A stretch of DNA of 64,000 nt, taken from CAYFKJ01 sp964343605 (lineage in GTDB: Bacteria; Pseudomonadota; Alphaproteobacteria; UBA2966). A program made the translations under genes and the position numbers. Below are positions 1 to 8,197 of the stretch, one piece after another. Under the pieces are notes generated by a model. That model saw only the letters and a program-made list of their open reading frames with translations. It ran no database searches and had not been told where the DNA came from. Where the stretch lies: NCBI GenBank assembly GCA_964343605.1, contig CAYFKJ010000004.1, positions 468,823 to 532,822 of the forward strand, in the 5' to 3' direction. Position 1 is the stretch's first letter. Each line of letters begins with the position of its first letter.

Positions 1-429
1 ATATTCCATGGGCGTTCTACCATCCAATAATGACAAAGATTTGTGCAGCCAGCGATCGGCCTTATCGGCGTCGCCGAACGTCTGCTCCGCCGTTGATTGA
101 ATACGCAACAAACGAAGAGCACGGTCCGACTCGTCTTGAGTAAGTGGTTTGTTCTTTTTCTTTCTGTCGCGCAGGGTTCGCAGGGGAATGATCAATTCGA
201 GATCGCTGTCCTTAAAGCCTTCGTTCTTGAGCTGCTCGATCTGAGGTACGGATATTTTTTGTTCGATTACCCTGACCAGGCCGGCATCGTTCTCGCCTAA
301 GAATATGGATTTATCCTCGCCGAGCTTTTCGGCGATTCGAAGATAGACAAAACTGGCGGCACCGGTTCTCGGCGACACCATAAATCCGGACCTCGTTTGG
401 GCTTTCCGCTTCGCGTTCTTTTTTGGCAT
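1..429 (-). CDS. Xre/MbcA/ParS-type antitoxin (DUF2384), 3' end cut by window edge
   Basis: The gene begins with ATG at 429 and stays open for 143 codons to the window edge, so only the last residues and the stop are missing. Residues about 70-105 look like the divergent helix-turn-helix of this family (RTLRDRKKKNKPLTQDESDR). The carboxyl part, with FGDADKADRWL and LLDGRTPMEY, matches the toxin-binding DUF2384 domain, where FG, WL and a G-x-x-P motif are typical. Proteins of this kind neutralise RES-domain toxins, which consume NAD, and repress their own operon. The RES partner usually follows directly downstream, which here would be outside the window, so the pairing is inferred. The basic, Lys-rich start of the protein is typical of a DNA binder. 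Confidence 0.8.
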   Translation of the reverse strand, partial: MPKKNAKRKAQTRSGFMVSPRTGAASFVYLRIAEKLGEDKSIFLGENDAGLVRVIEQKISVPQIEQLKNEGFKDSDLELIIPLRTLRDRKKKNKPLTQDESDRALRLLRIQSTAEQTFGDADKADRWLHKSLSLLDGRTPMEY

Positions 430-499
430 GGCGAATCACATATTCCGGCAATAACGTCCGACAATCATACGATATTGCCAGAGAATGCACTAGTCGGAT

Positions 500-1861
500 T
501 TAAGGCGTCATCACGACGAGGTCGATGTCGTCGCTGACGCCGCCGACGCCTTTGCGTTCGCGGAACTCCTTGGTCTCCGGCGGCACGTATCCCTGTTCGA
601 CGGCGAGATCGTAGGTGTAACGATCGGTGAGGCCGTGGACGTTCTCCACCTTGGTCTGCTTCTCCAGTTTGTTGGCGACGTTGCCGGCGTCGCCGATGAC
701 GGTGTATTCGAGCCTCGTGTCATCCCCCACGGCGCCGAACAGCACAGGTCCCGCGGCCGCGGCAAGTACGACCTCGATGGGCTCGAGGCCTTGGGCCGTG
801 CGTTCCTCACCCCATACCCGGGCCTCCCGGGCCATGTCGTCGACACAACGCAGCGCATCGGCGGCGAAGGTGGGCGATTTCGTCACCGTGTTGAACATCA
901 CCATGATGCCGTCGCCGGGAAACTTGTCGACCACGCCGCCGTGGCGGTTGATGACCGCCACCATGCGGCGCTGGTAATCGTTGAGGAGCGCCATGATCGC
1001 CTGTGGCGGCTGGTCGAGGGAAAACTTGGTGAAGGCGCGCAGATCGCAGACCAGGATCGCCGCGTCCGTCAATTCGCCTTCGCCGACGCGGATCTGGTTT
1101 TCCGCCGATGTGATCTGTTGGGCCAATTCGCTGGGCAGGAAGCGGGAGAGGTCCTCGGCCGCGGCCTCTTCGACGGCGGAGCGGATCAGTAAGCGCCGGG
1201 CCCGCACGATGGCGACGGCCAGGATGCCTGTCACCACCAGTATCGAAATGACCTTGTCGAATTCCGCCCCCAGCAGCAAACTCGAGGAGGTGATGTATTC
1301 GACGTAATTGCGTGTGATGACGTCCATGCCGTCATTGCGGATGACATACCCCACCATGAGCATCCACCCCATTGCCGCCACGAAACCCGCCAGCAGAACG
1401 AAGGCCGCCTCGAAGCGCAGGGCGCGCAAGGCGACGAAAATGAAGACGTAAAGCAACGTCGGAGCCTTGAGGAAGAAGGACGGCGGTTGTTCGTACTGGA
1501 GATGAAAGCTCCAAATCAGGCCCATCAGCAACGTCATATCGAGCACCACCGAAAGCGCCAGGAACCAGCGCGGCAGACGGTTGGCGTAGCCCAAGCCGAT
1601 GCGCATGACGGTGAAGGCGCCATAAAATGTCAGCGCCCACGGCACCGGCGCGAACATTTCCTCGCTGAAGGTCTTGGGGGCCAGGGCGTAGAGCGTGCCG
1701 AAGGTGGCGACGACCGCCAACTGCACCCAGCCGATCAGGATTTCGCTTTCGTACTGTTGGCGTTCGATGGCCAGCCGGACCCTTTCCGGCGGGTGTTCGG
1801 TGGGCGCCTCACCGAACAGGAAGCGGCTAACTCGCACGGTCATGCTTTCCCGCGCCTCCAT
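500..1861 (-). CDS. Membrane-anchored class III adenylate/guanylate cyclase
   Basis: The protein has about six hydrophobic segments in its first 225 residues, then a linker and a carboxyl-terminal class III nucleotide cyclase domain of about 190 residues. Metal-binding aspartates are visible in VCDLRAF and in FPGDGIMVMF. The substrate-pocket lysine precedes the latter motif (DKFPGDG). In IGDAGNVANKLE the position that is usually the transition-state arginine (N-x-x-x-R) is lysine, a variant I also associate with other alphaproteobacterial members. The chosen ATG at 1861 overlaps the upstream methyltransferase stop as TGATG, pointing to translational coupling; an in-frame start at 1882 is possible. 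Product (cAMP or cGMP) cannot be decided by eye. Confidence 0.85.
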   Translation of the reverse strand: MEARESMTVRVSRFLFGEAPTEHPPERVRLAIERQQYESEILIGWVQLAVVATFGTLYALAPKTFSEEMFAPVPWALTFYGAFTVMRIGLGYANRLPRWFLALSVVLDMTLLMGLIWSFHLQYEQPPSFFLKAPTLLYVFIFVALRALRFEAAFVLLAGFVAAMGWMLMVGYVIRNDGMDVITRNYVEYITSSSLLLGAEFDKVISILVVTGILAVAIVRARRLLIRSAVEEAAAEDLSRFLPSELAQQITSAENQIRVGEGELTDAAILVCDLRAFTKFSLDQPPQAIMALLNDYQRRMVAVINRHGGVVDKFPGDGIMVMFNTVTKSPTFAADALRCVDDMAREARVWGEERTAQGLEPIEVVLAAAAGPVLFGAVGDDTRLEYTVIGDAGNVANKLEKQTKVENVHGLTDRYTYDLAVEQGYVPPETKEFRERKGVGGVSDDIDLVVMTP

Positions 1862-2700
1862 CAGATAACTTTCCGCAACCACAAACTCGTCTCAAACGCC
1901 CCGTCAACCAACGGCAGTCGCCCCAGCACCGTAGCTTCCAATGTAGCCGCCATGCGGGTCACCGCGTAATGACTTGCGAACACGATCTCGTAAGCGCCCG
2001 TGAGCAACAGGGGGGCGACGGCGGATTGCTCGTTGTAGCCGCGCCAACCCCAATGGCCGGGATAATCGTCGGGCAGGAGCATATCGTGGATGTGCACGAG
2101 CACGCCCGCCGGCAGCTGCGGCAGCACACGGTTGAGAAGGTCATCGACATCGCTGCCCGGCATGAGGATGTGGCTCGAATCGATAAATACGAAGTCGCCG
2201 GCCTGAAGATCGTCGAACACCGATGTTCCCGCTTTCGCCAGCGTCGCTTGGATCGTTTTGACCCCGAGGCCCTCGATAACCGCCCGGGGCGCGGGATCAA
2301 TGGCCGTGATGGCCGTATCGCATCCTTCGTCGGCGACGGCGCGGGCCATGAAACGGGTGGAATGCCCCGAGCCCACTTCGATGATCCGGCATGGCTTTCG
2401 GCTTCTTACCAACGAGTAGGCTGCGGCGGCATCCAGCCGGGGAAACCAGTCCTGATCCCAGCGCGGCTGGGGCGGCGTGTTTCCTTCAATGGCCAGCAGC
2501 GCGTCCGCATGGCCTTCGATCTCGTCGATAAGTTCGGCGAAGGCATCTTCGCGCGCGGCCATGAGCCGTTCGATTTCGGCATAAGGCTGAACCGAGCCGG
2601 CCGGTGGCAAGCCGCCGGCATAGCGGTATGGAATGAAAAAACCGCGCCGGCCGATGCCGAGCACGGTCTGCAATCCCATCAGGAAATGCCGCAAGGTCAT
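1861..2700 (-). CDS. Class I SAM-dependent methyltransferase (Methyltransf_24-like)
   Basis: This 279-residue soluble protein carries a Rossmann-type SAM-binding motif (IIEVGSGHSTRF, around residue 107), an acidic strand end (AITAIDP) and the FIDSSH motif seen in Methyltransf_24/TylF-like enzymes. The substrate is unknown. It lies four bases after the metallo-beta-lactamase-fold gene and its TGA overlaps the cyclase start, so the three genes look like one leftward operon. The WGWRGYNEQ stretch and HIHDM motif are typical of a subfamily often found near glycan or signalling genes, but I cannot assign an acceptor. Confidence 0.8.
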   Translation of the reverse strand: MTLRHFLMGLQTVLGIGRRGFFIPYRYAGGLPPAGSVQPYAEIERLMAAREDAFAELIDEIEGHADALLAIEGNTPPQPRWDQDWFPRLDAAAAYSLVRSRKPCRIIEVGSGHSTRFMARAVADEGCDTAITAIDPAPRAVIEGLGVKTIQATLAKAGTSVFDDLQAGDFVFIDSSHILMPGSDVDDLLNRVLPQLPAGVLVHIHDMLLPDDYPGHWGWRGYNEQSAVAPLLLTGAYEIVFASHYAVTRMAATLEATVLGRLPLVDGAFETSLWLRKVI

Positions 2701-2704
2701 GGGC

Positions 2705-3538
2705 TTAGGGCGTCAGCACGAGACCCTCACGCGCTACCACGGTTCCCGGCCGCATTTTTTCCAGCTCGGCCGCCACGGCATCCAGGGTATCGTCGTCGCG
2801 GTCGGGTTCGTGGTGGAACAATACATAGCGCTTTGCGTTGGCCGCTTCGCAGACGCGCAGGCCCTCCTGCCAGGTCGAGTGCCCCCAGGTGACGCGGGCG
2901 GGGAACTCGTCGTCGGTATACATGCCGTCATAGATGACGAGGTCGGCATCCTTCACAAGGTTGAGGACGTTCTCGTCCATCGTGCCCGGCGTGTGTTCGG
3001 TATCGGTGACGTAGCAGATCGATTTGCCCTTGTACTCCACCCGGTAGCCGGTGGCCCGGTTGGGGTGGTTGAGCGGTGTGGTCTTGATGATGACGCCGCC
3101 GCCGAGGTCCAATTCGTCGCCCGACATGAAGTCGTTGAAGACGAGTTCCGCACCGAAAATCTCAAGCGGCACCGGAAAAAGGGGCGCCATCATCATTTCG
3201 CTCAAAGCGTAGCGCACATTGTGCTCCGGCAGCAGGTGGCCGGCCCAGATGCGGAAAACGCTTTCCGGATTGAAGAACGGGGTAAAGAACGGCAGGCCGC
3301 AAATGTGGTCGAAGTGGGTGTGGGTGAGAAAGATGTCGACGTCGATGGCGCCTTCGGCCAGAAGGGACGTGCCGAGATAGCGCATGCCGGTGCCGGCATC
3401 CAGCAAAATGATTTTGTCGCCGCAACGGACTTCCAGGGAAGAGGTGTTGCCGCCATAGCGCTCGGTCGCCGGTCCGGAGCAGGCAATGCTGCCGCGCACG
3501 CCCCAAAATCGAACAAAGAAATCGTCAGACTCAGTCAA
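2705..3538 (-). CDS. MBL-fold metallo-hydrolase, cyclic phosphodiesterase-like
   Basis: The metal-binding motif HTHFDHICGLP (H-x-H-x-D-H) and later His/Asp residues (LNHPN, VTDTEHTPG, HHEPDRDDD) place this protein in the metallo-beta-lactamase fold, close to the PhnP/RNase Z-like branch that includes cyclic phosphodiesterases. The opening FVRFWGVRGSIACSGP is characteristic of that branch. I prefer the TTG start at 3538 because GGGGGG lies five bases upstream; an upstream TTG at 3562 has no ribosome binding site. It is the first gene of the group ending in the nucleotide cyclase, so cyclic nucleotide hydrolysis is a tempting but unproven role. Confidence 0.8.
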   Translation of the reverse strand: MTESDDFFVRFWGVRGSIACSGPATERYGGNTSSLEVRCGDKIILLDAGTGMRYLGTSLLAEGAIDVDIFLTHTHFDHICGLPFFTPFFNPESVFRIWAGHLLPEHNVRYALSEMMMAPLFPVPLEIFGAELVFNDFMSGDELDLGGGVIIKTTPLNHPNRATGYRVEYKGKSICYVTDTEHTPGTMDENVLNLVKDADLVIYDGMYTDDEFPARVTWGHSTWQEGLRVCEAANAKRYVLFHHEPDRDDDTLDAVAAELEKMRPGTVVAREGLVLTP

Positions 3539-3646
3539 CCGCACCCCCCGGCAACGGCACAAAAGCGATACACTTAACGCGCATAGTGCATCACTCCGGA
3601 TAAGGACGAAAGCCTAAAAAACCGCCGTTTTTGCAAAATGTCGGGC

Positions 3647-4336
3647 TCAGGGCACCAGGCGGTATCCGCCCGGCTCCGTCACCAGAATCATGGCCTCGGA
3701 GGGATTTTCCTCGATTTTCTGACGCAGGCGGTAGATATGGGTCTCAAGGGTGTGTGTCGTCACCCCGGCGTTGTAGCCCCACACCTCCGTCAACAGCACG
3801 TCGCGGCCGACGACCTTGGCGCCCGCCCGGTAAAGATACTTGAGTATGGCCGTCTCTTTTTCCGTGAGCCGGACTTTCTGCTCCGTCTCGGCCTCAATTA
3901 AAAGCTTGTTGGCGGGACGGAAACTGTAGGGCCCGATAGTGAAGACGGCATCCTCGCTTTGTTCGTGCTGGCGCAGTTGAGACCGCATGCGGGCGACAAG
4001 GACGCCCAGGCGAAACGGCTTGGTGACGTAGTCGTTGGCGCCGGATTCCAGGCCCAGGATGGTGTCGGCGTCCGAATCGGCGCCCGTCAACATGATGATC
4101 GGCGTCTTGACGCCGGCCTTACGCATCAATTTGCAGACTTCACGCCCGTCGAGGTCCGGCAGCCCGACATCCAGAAGAATCAGGTCATAGACGTCGGTCT
4201 TGGTTTTTTCCAGCGCGTCGGCGCCCGAAACGGATTCTGAGACCGTGAATTCCTCATGCAGGCCAAGCTGCTCCTGCAACGTCTGGCGCAGGGATTCATC
4301 ATCATCGACAAGCAAGATTGATTTGCCCGTTGTCAT
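3647..4336 (-). CDS. OmpR/PhoB-family two-component response regulator
   Basis: Residues about 1-120 form a receiver domain: acidic pair in LLVDDDESLR, phosphoacceptor Asp in LILLDVGLPDLDG, the conserved Thr in PIIMLTGADSD and Lys in YVTKPFRL. Residues about 130-229 form a winged-helix DNA-binding domain ending HIYRLRQKIEE and GGYRLVP. No sensor kinase gene is adjacent, so it is an orphan here. ATG at 4336 follows GGAG and GGGGG; an in-frame ATG at 4393 would add 19 unconserved residues. About 110 bases separate it from the downstream MBL-fold gene, so it may regulate or be co-transcribed with that group. Confidence 0.9.
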   Translation of the reverse strand: MTTGKSILLVDDDESLRQTLQEQLGLHEEFTVSESVSGADALEKTKTDVYDLILLDVGLPDLDGREVCKLMRKAGVKTPIIMLTGADSDADTILGLESGANDYVTKPFRLGVLVARMRSQLRQHEQSEDAVFTIGPYSFRPANKLLIEAETEQKVRLTEKETAILKYLYRAGAKVVGRDVLLTEVWGYNAGVTTHTLETHIYRLRQKIEENPSEAMILVTEPGGYRLVP

Positions 4337-4439
4337 TGCCCCCGCACTCTCCGCTATTGCCCCAACAACCAAGAATTCGCCCACAGGATGCAACAGAACG
4401 CGGGTTGCGACAACCTGCGGCGCGACGCCTGCTAAATAC

Positions 4440-5321
4440 TTAAGTGATTTCCATCAGAGCGCAAGCCGTCGCCATCAATTGACTGTCCGGTTGGCCCATT
4501 TCATCGACAATGGAGAAGTGATGAAGTCCCGCCGGAAAGGCGGTATCGACCTCGCCGCCCGCGGCCTCGATCACGGCGGCGTAGTCCCGGGTCTGGCGGT
4601 GATACTCGTCGGTTTCCTCGCCGCCCACGGCAAGCACCCGTTTCACCCCGGCGGGCAGGTCCAATTTGATTGGGCTGTTGCGTTGTGCCTCGTCCGCATC
4701 CATGCCCAGGACATCGTTGAGATAGCACCGCTGGATCGGTTCGAGATCGAACAAGCCGCTGATGCATAGTCCGCTCTTCACCAGATCCGACGGCAGGTCG
4801 TCCCCGAACGCCCGCCAATCGGTCGAGGCCATCATCGCGGTCAGATGGCCCCCCGCCGAATGGCCCGAGACGTGGATGCGGTCTGGATCGCCGCCGATCT
4901 CGCCGGCGTTGCGCCAGGTCCAGGCCAGGGCGGCGCGGTTTTGCCGGACGATTTCGCTGACGCTTACGTTGGGCGCCAGGTCGTAATTGACGACGACCGC
5001 GACGGCGCCGCGCGGCACCAGCCCGGAGGCCACAAAATCGAAATCCGACTTGTCCATGGATTGCCAGTAACCGCCGTGAATGAACACGTGGATCGGCGGC
5101 ATGGGGCCACCCGACGGCGCCGCCGGCGTGAACACGTCAAGTTTCTCGCCGGGACTTGAGCCGTAGGCAACGTCCAGCCGGCCATCGAATTCCCCTCGGG
5201 CATCGGCGCTGCGGGCGGCGTAGCCGTCGAAATAGTCCTGAAAGTCGGGTACCAGCGGACGCAGAAAATACTGTGCATCCAGTGCCTCCTGGTCGTAGTC
5301 GCGAAAAACCGTATCGTTCAT
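4440..5321 (-). CDS. Alpha/beta hydrolase, arylformamidase-like
   Basis: The HGGYW oxyanion-hole motif and the nucleophile elbow GHSAGGH identify an alpha/beta hydrolase of the HSL/kynurenine-formamidase type. An Asp before a Glu-rich loop and a late His (GLHHFSIVD) complete the expected triad. The ATG at 5321 has GGAATG about ten bases upstream; an upstream in-frame TTG at 5327 is less likely. No kynurenine pathway genes are nearby, so N-formylkynurenine hydrolysis is a family-based possibility only. The gene diverges from the ribA-like gene across about 105 bases. Confidence 0.8.
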   Translation of the reverse strand: MNDTVFRDYDQEALDAQYFLRPLVPDFQDYFDGYAARSADARGEFDGRLDVAYGSSPGEKLDVFTPAAPSGGPMPPIHVFIHGGYWQSMDKSDFDFVASGLVPRGAVAVVVNYDLAPNVSVSEIVRQNRAALAWTWRNAGEIGGDPDRIHVSGHSAGGHLTAMMASTDWRAFGDDLPSDLVKSGLCISGLFDLEPIQRCYLNDVLGMDADEAQRNSPIKLDLPAGVKRVLAVGGEETDEYHRQTRDYAAVIEAAGGEVDTAFPAGLHHFSIVDEMGQPDSQLMATACALMEIT

Positions 5322-5428
5322 CTGCAATCATTCCAATATTGGCCGTGCGGCTTGTGCCTCGTGGCGTTAGCGGGTAATTGTGACGCCTCTTGAACAACCC
5401 GGCAACCTGCCGCGCCGTATTCGGATCA

Positions 5429-6565
5429 ATGACTGAACCCTCTGCCGCCGTTTCCCATCAATTGCGTTCCGTCGGACGCGCCGCCGCCGATCTTCGCCGC
5501 GGCCTGGCGGTCGCCATCGGCGATGCGGCGGGCGGCTTTGCCGTCCTGCGGTCGGCGGAAAACCTGACTGACGCCGGCCTGGCGGAATTGCGGCGCTTGG
5601 CCGACGAATTGTTGGGTGCGCGCGCCCAGATCGTATTGACGGCACAACGCGCCGAAGTCCTGCATATCGTCCACCGCCACGGCATCGCGGCTTTACCGTT
5701 GGAGACGCGCTTCGACGCGGCGGCGCTCAACGACCTTGCCGATCCCACCTCGGATCTGGCCAATCCCATGCGGGGTCCGTTTTCGGCCGACAAAGAGGCC
5801 CCTTCGCCCGCGGTCCAGGCGTCGGTAAGTCTTTGTAAACATGCACGATTATTGCCTGCCGCCATTGTCGTTTCGGAATCGAAAGAAAATTCCGGAACAC
5901 TGGGTGCTTGGGCGAAAGACAACGATGTCCTATCGGTCGACGCCGGGGATGTCGAAGCCTTCACCGCCACTCAGGCGAGGGCTTTGGAGGTAGTGACCTC
6001 GGCCCGCGTACCGCTGGCTGATGCGGAGGACTCCCGTATCGTCGCGTTCCGTCCCCCCGACGGTGGGATCGAGCATCTGGCCATCGTCGTCGGCGATCCG
6101 CCGCGGCAGGACGCCGTTCTGGCGCGCATACATTCGGAATGCTTCACCGGCGATCTGCTGGGCTCCCTGAAATGCGATTGCGGCGAACAGTTGCGCGGCG
6201 CCATCAAAATGATGGGCGAGAACGGCGGTGGGGTCCTGCTTTATCTGGCGCAGGAGGGCCGCGGCATCGGCTTGATCAACAAACTGCGGGCCTATCAGCT
6301 GCAGGATCAGGGCTTCGACACCATCGACGCCAATGAACGTCTGGGCTTCGAGGCCGATGAGCGGATTTTCCGGCCCGCGGCGGAGATGCTGCGTCTATTG
6401 GGCTACGACAAGGTCCGGCTGATGACCAACAATCCGGAAAAAATCGACGGGCTGGCGGCCAGCGGCATCGACGTGGTCGAGCGCGTCGAACACAGTTTTC
6501 CGTCGAACGCCCACAACGAATATTACCTGTCGACCAAGCGCCGGCGCAGCGGCCATCTGCTCTAA
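5429..6565 (+). CDS. ribA: GTP cyclohydrolase II with degenerate RibB-like N-terminal domain
   Basis: The carboxyl-terminal 200 residues are a GTP cyclohydrolase II, which opens GTP in the first step of riboflavin synthesis. Zinc ligands appear in RIHSECFTGDLLGSLKCDCG, with the substrate-binding AQEGRGIGLINKL and a late NNPEKI. The first 170 residues resemble a decayed 3,4-dihydroxy-2-butanone-4-phosphate synthase: the outline is kept (LRRGLAVAIGD) but the acidic catalytic DDEDRENEGD motif is absent. ATG at 5429 is chosen; an in-frame TTG at 5390 would add 13 residues. No other riboflavin gene lies in the window, so this may be a second copy beside a complete rib operon elsewhere. Confidence 0.88.
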   Translation: MTEPSAAVSHQLRSVGRAAADLRRGLAVAIGDAAGGFAVLRSAENLTDAGLAELRRLADELLGARAQIVLTAQRAEVLHIVHRHGIAALPLETRFDAAALNDLADPTSDLANPMRGPFSADKEAPSPAVQASVSLCKHARLLPAAIVVSESKENSGTLGAWAKDNDVLSVDAGDVEAFTATQARALEVVTSARVPLADAEDSRIVAFRPPDGGIEHLAIVVGDPPRQDAVLARIHSECFTGDLLGSLKCDCGEQLRGAIKMMGENGGGVLLYLAQEGRGIGLINKLRAYQLQDQGFDTIDANERLGFEADERIFRPAAEMLRLLGYDKVRLMTNNPEKIDGLAASGIDVVERVEHSFPSNAHNEYYLSTKRRRSGHLL

Positions 6566-6697
6566 TTTGCCCGCTTCTGGGTAAATCTTGCCCCGTGGTG
6601 TGGCCAATGGTGCAATCACCGCAAGATAAGGCGTTGTAATCAAACAATATTTCTTGGCCTGCCATTTGCTTCGGAAAGGGGCGGATAAGGAGTGGTC

Positions 6698-7639
6698 ATG
6701 AGCCTGGGATTAGCACAAGCGCCCCAACACTATAACGCCGAGACGATGTCGGTCGGTTCCAACACGCCCGATATCAAGGTGCTCACCGGCGAAGACGAGC
6801 CGAACCCCTGGGGTGAGGACGGATTCACGTTCGGCGACGTGCTGGACATGATCAATCCCCTGCAGCAGATCCCCGGTATATCGACCGTCTATCGCGCCAT
6901 CACCGGCGATGAAATTGCGCCGGCGGCCCGCCTCCTGGGCGGTAGCCTGCTGGGCGGCATACCGGGTCTCGCCATGGCGGCCGTAAATACAGTGGTCGAG
7001 GAGGCCACCGGCAGCGATATCGGCAGCTCAATTCTCGCGGCTTTTACCGGCGGCGACGCGGAAGAAGACGTTCCCGCGGCGACGGCGGTTGCCTCGAATG
7101 CGCCGTCGCCGGAACAAAACGCTGCTCCGCCGGCGGTTCAGGTTGCAAGCGCGGAATCTGCCGCCGCGCCGTCAGCGGTGTTACCCGGGGCGACTTCCGG
7201 AAGCGAAAGCGGAACAGCGGCCCAACAACCGCTTCACTTCTTCACGCCGGCTTCGGGCCAGCGCGTCATCTACTCCCGCCCGCAGCCCGGCGCCCTCGCC
7301 AACAATCTATTCCAGCCCCTGATCAACCCGCCCGGCCCGGCGGTTGCCAACGTGACAGCACCGTCCTCGACCCCCGCTCCGCCGGCGGACGCCATCCCGG
7401 CCGCCGCCGCCCAGCCTACCCCGAAAACCGCGGTTACCGCCTCACAGGCCACGCCGGCAGCAGCCCAGGGCGCCAGTGCTCCCAGTTCCGCCGAAGTGCG
7501 GTCGGCGGCCAACCGGGCGGCGATGCTGGCCTTCGCCCGCGACATGAAAGCCCTGGCGGAAAGCCATGCGGGCTACAACGCCAATGAGCAGCTGCAAAAG
7601 CTGGCGGCAGCCCACGCCAAGAGCACCACCGGTCAATAG
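6698..7639 (+). CDS. Uncharacterised Ala/Pro-rich protein
   Basis: I do not recognise a named domain. The first 120 residues look conserved and structured: an acidic WGEDGFTFGDVLDMINPL stretch, then YRAITGDEI and a glycine-zipper-like hydrophobic segment (ARLLGGSLLGGIPGLAMAA). Residues 125-260 are low-complexity Ala/Pro/Ser/Thr. A short charged helix (NRAAMLAFARDMKALAESH) closes the protein. There is no signal peptide. ATG at 6698 has AAGGAG six bases upstream. The glycine-rich segment could be membrane-associated. Its place between ribA and an L,D-transpeptidase-fold gene gives no clear functional hint. Confidence 0.7.
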   Translation: MSLGLAQAPQHYNAETMSVGSNTPDIKVLTGEDEPNPWGEDGFTFGDVLDMINPLQQIPGISTVYRAITGDEIAPAARLLGGSLLGGIPGLAMAAVNTVVEEATGSDIGSSILAAFTGGDAEEDVPAATAVASNAPSPEQNAAPPAVQVASAESAAAPSAVLPGATSGSESGTAAQQPLHFFTPASGQRVIYSRPQPGALANNLFQPLINPPGPAVANVTAPSSTPAPPADAIPAAAAQPTPKTAVTASQATPAAAQGASAPSSAEVRSAANRAAMLAFARDMKALAESHAGYNANEQLQKLAAAHAKSTTGQ

Positions 7640-7691
7640 ACGTTTCGTCCCGATTGTCGCGAAGCTCGAATCCCTTTAATATCAAGGTGTT

Positions 7692-8195
7692 ATGGGAAAC
7701 ATCGTGGTTCGGGAAACGGGCCTGCTGGAACTCGCCGGCAAGCGTTACCGCTGCGCCCTTGGACGCGGCGGTCTTTCGACGACCAAGCGGGAGGGCGACG
7801 GGGCGACGCCCGTGGGGGTCTGGCCGCTGAGACGGGTTCTTTATCGCCCCGACAGGATAGAGCCGCCCGAAACCGCGCTGGACCTCGCGGCCATTCGAAT
7901 AGACGACGGCTGGTGCGATGATCCAGGGCACGTCGATTACAATTCAGCCGTCACGTTACCTCATGAAGCCAGCTGCGAGCGGCTTTGGCGGACGGATTCG
8001 CTCTACGACATCATCGTCGTTCTGGGCCACAACGACGATCCGGTCGTTGCCGGCGCCGGCAGTGCGATTTTCCTTCACGTCGCCCGCGACGACTATGGTC
8101 CGACGGAAGGCTGCGTGGCGCTTTCGGAGGCGGATCTTCGGGAGGTTCTGGCGGCGGCCGATACCACGACGGCACTCGAAGTCCACATGGATTGA
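7692..8195 (+). CDS. L,D-transpeptidase (YkuD) domain protein
   Basis: The 167-residue protein is essentially one YkuD catalytic domain. The diagnostic region is IFLHVARDDYGPTEGCVAL, holding the conserved His and the catalytic Cys in T-E-G-C-V. Such enzymes cross-link peptidoglycan stem peptides or attach proteins to them. Unusually for that job, no signal peptide or membrane anchor is visible, so export is unexplained or the role may differ. ATG at 7692 is preceded by AAGGTG. It ends two bases from the convergent yggS gene. Confidence 0.85.
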   Translation: MGNIVVRETGLLELAGKRYRCALGRGGLSTTKREGDGATPVGVWPLRRVLYRPDRIEPPETALDLAAIRIDDGWCDDPGHVDYNSAVTLPHEASCERLWRTDSLYDIIVVLGHNDDPVVAGAGSAIFLHVARDDYGPTEGCVALSEADLREVLAAADTTTALEVHMD

Positions 8196-8197
8196 GG

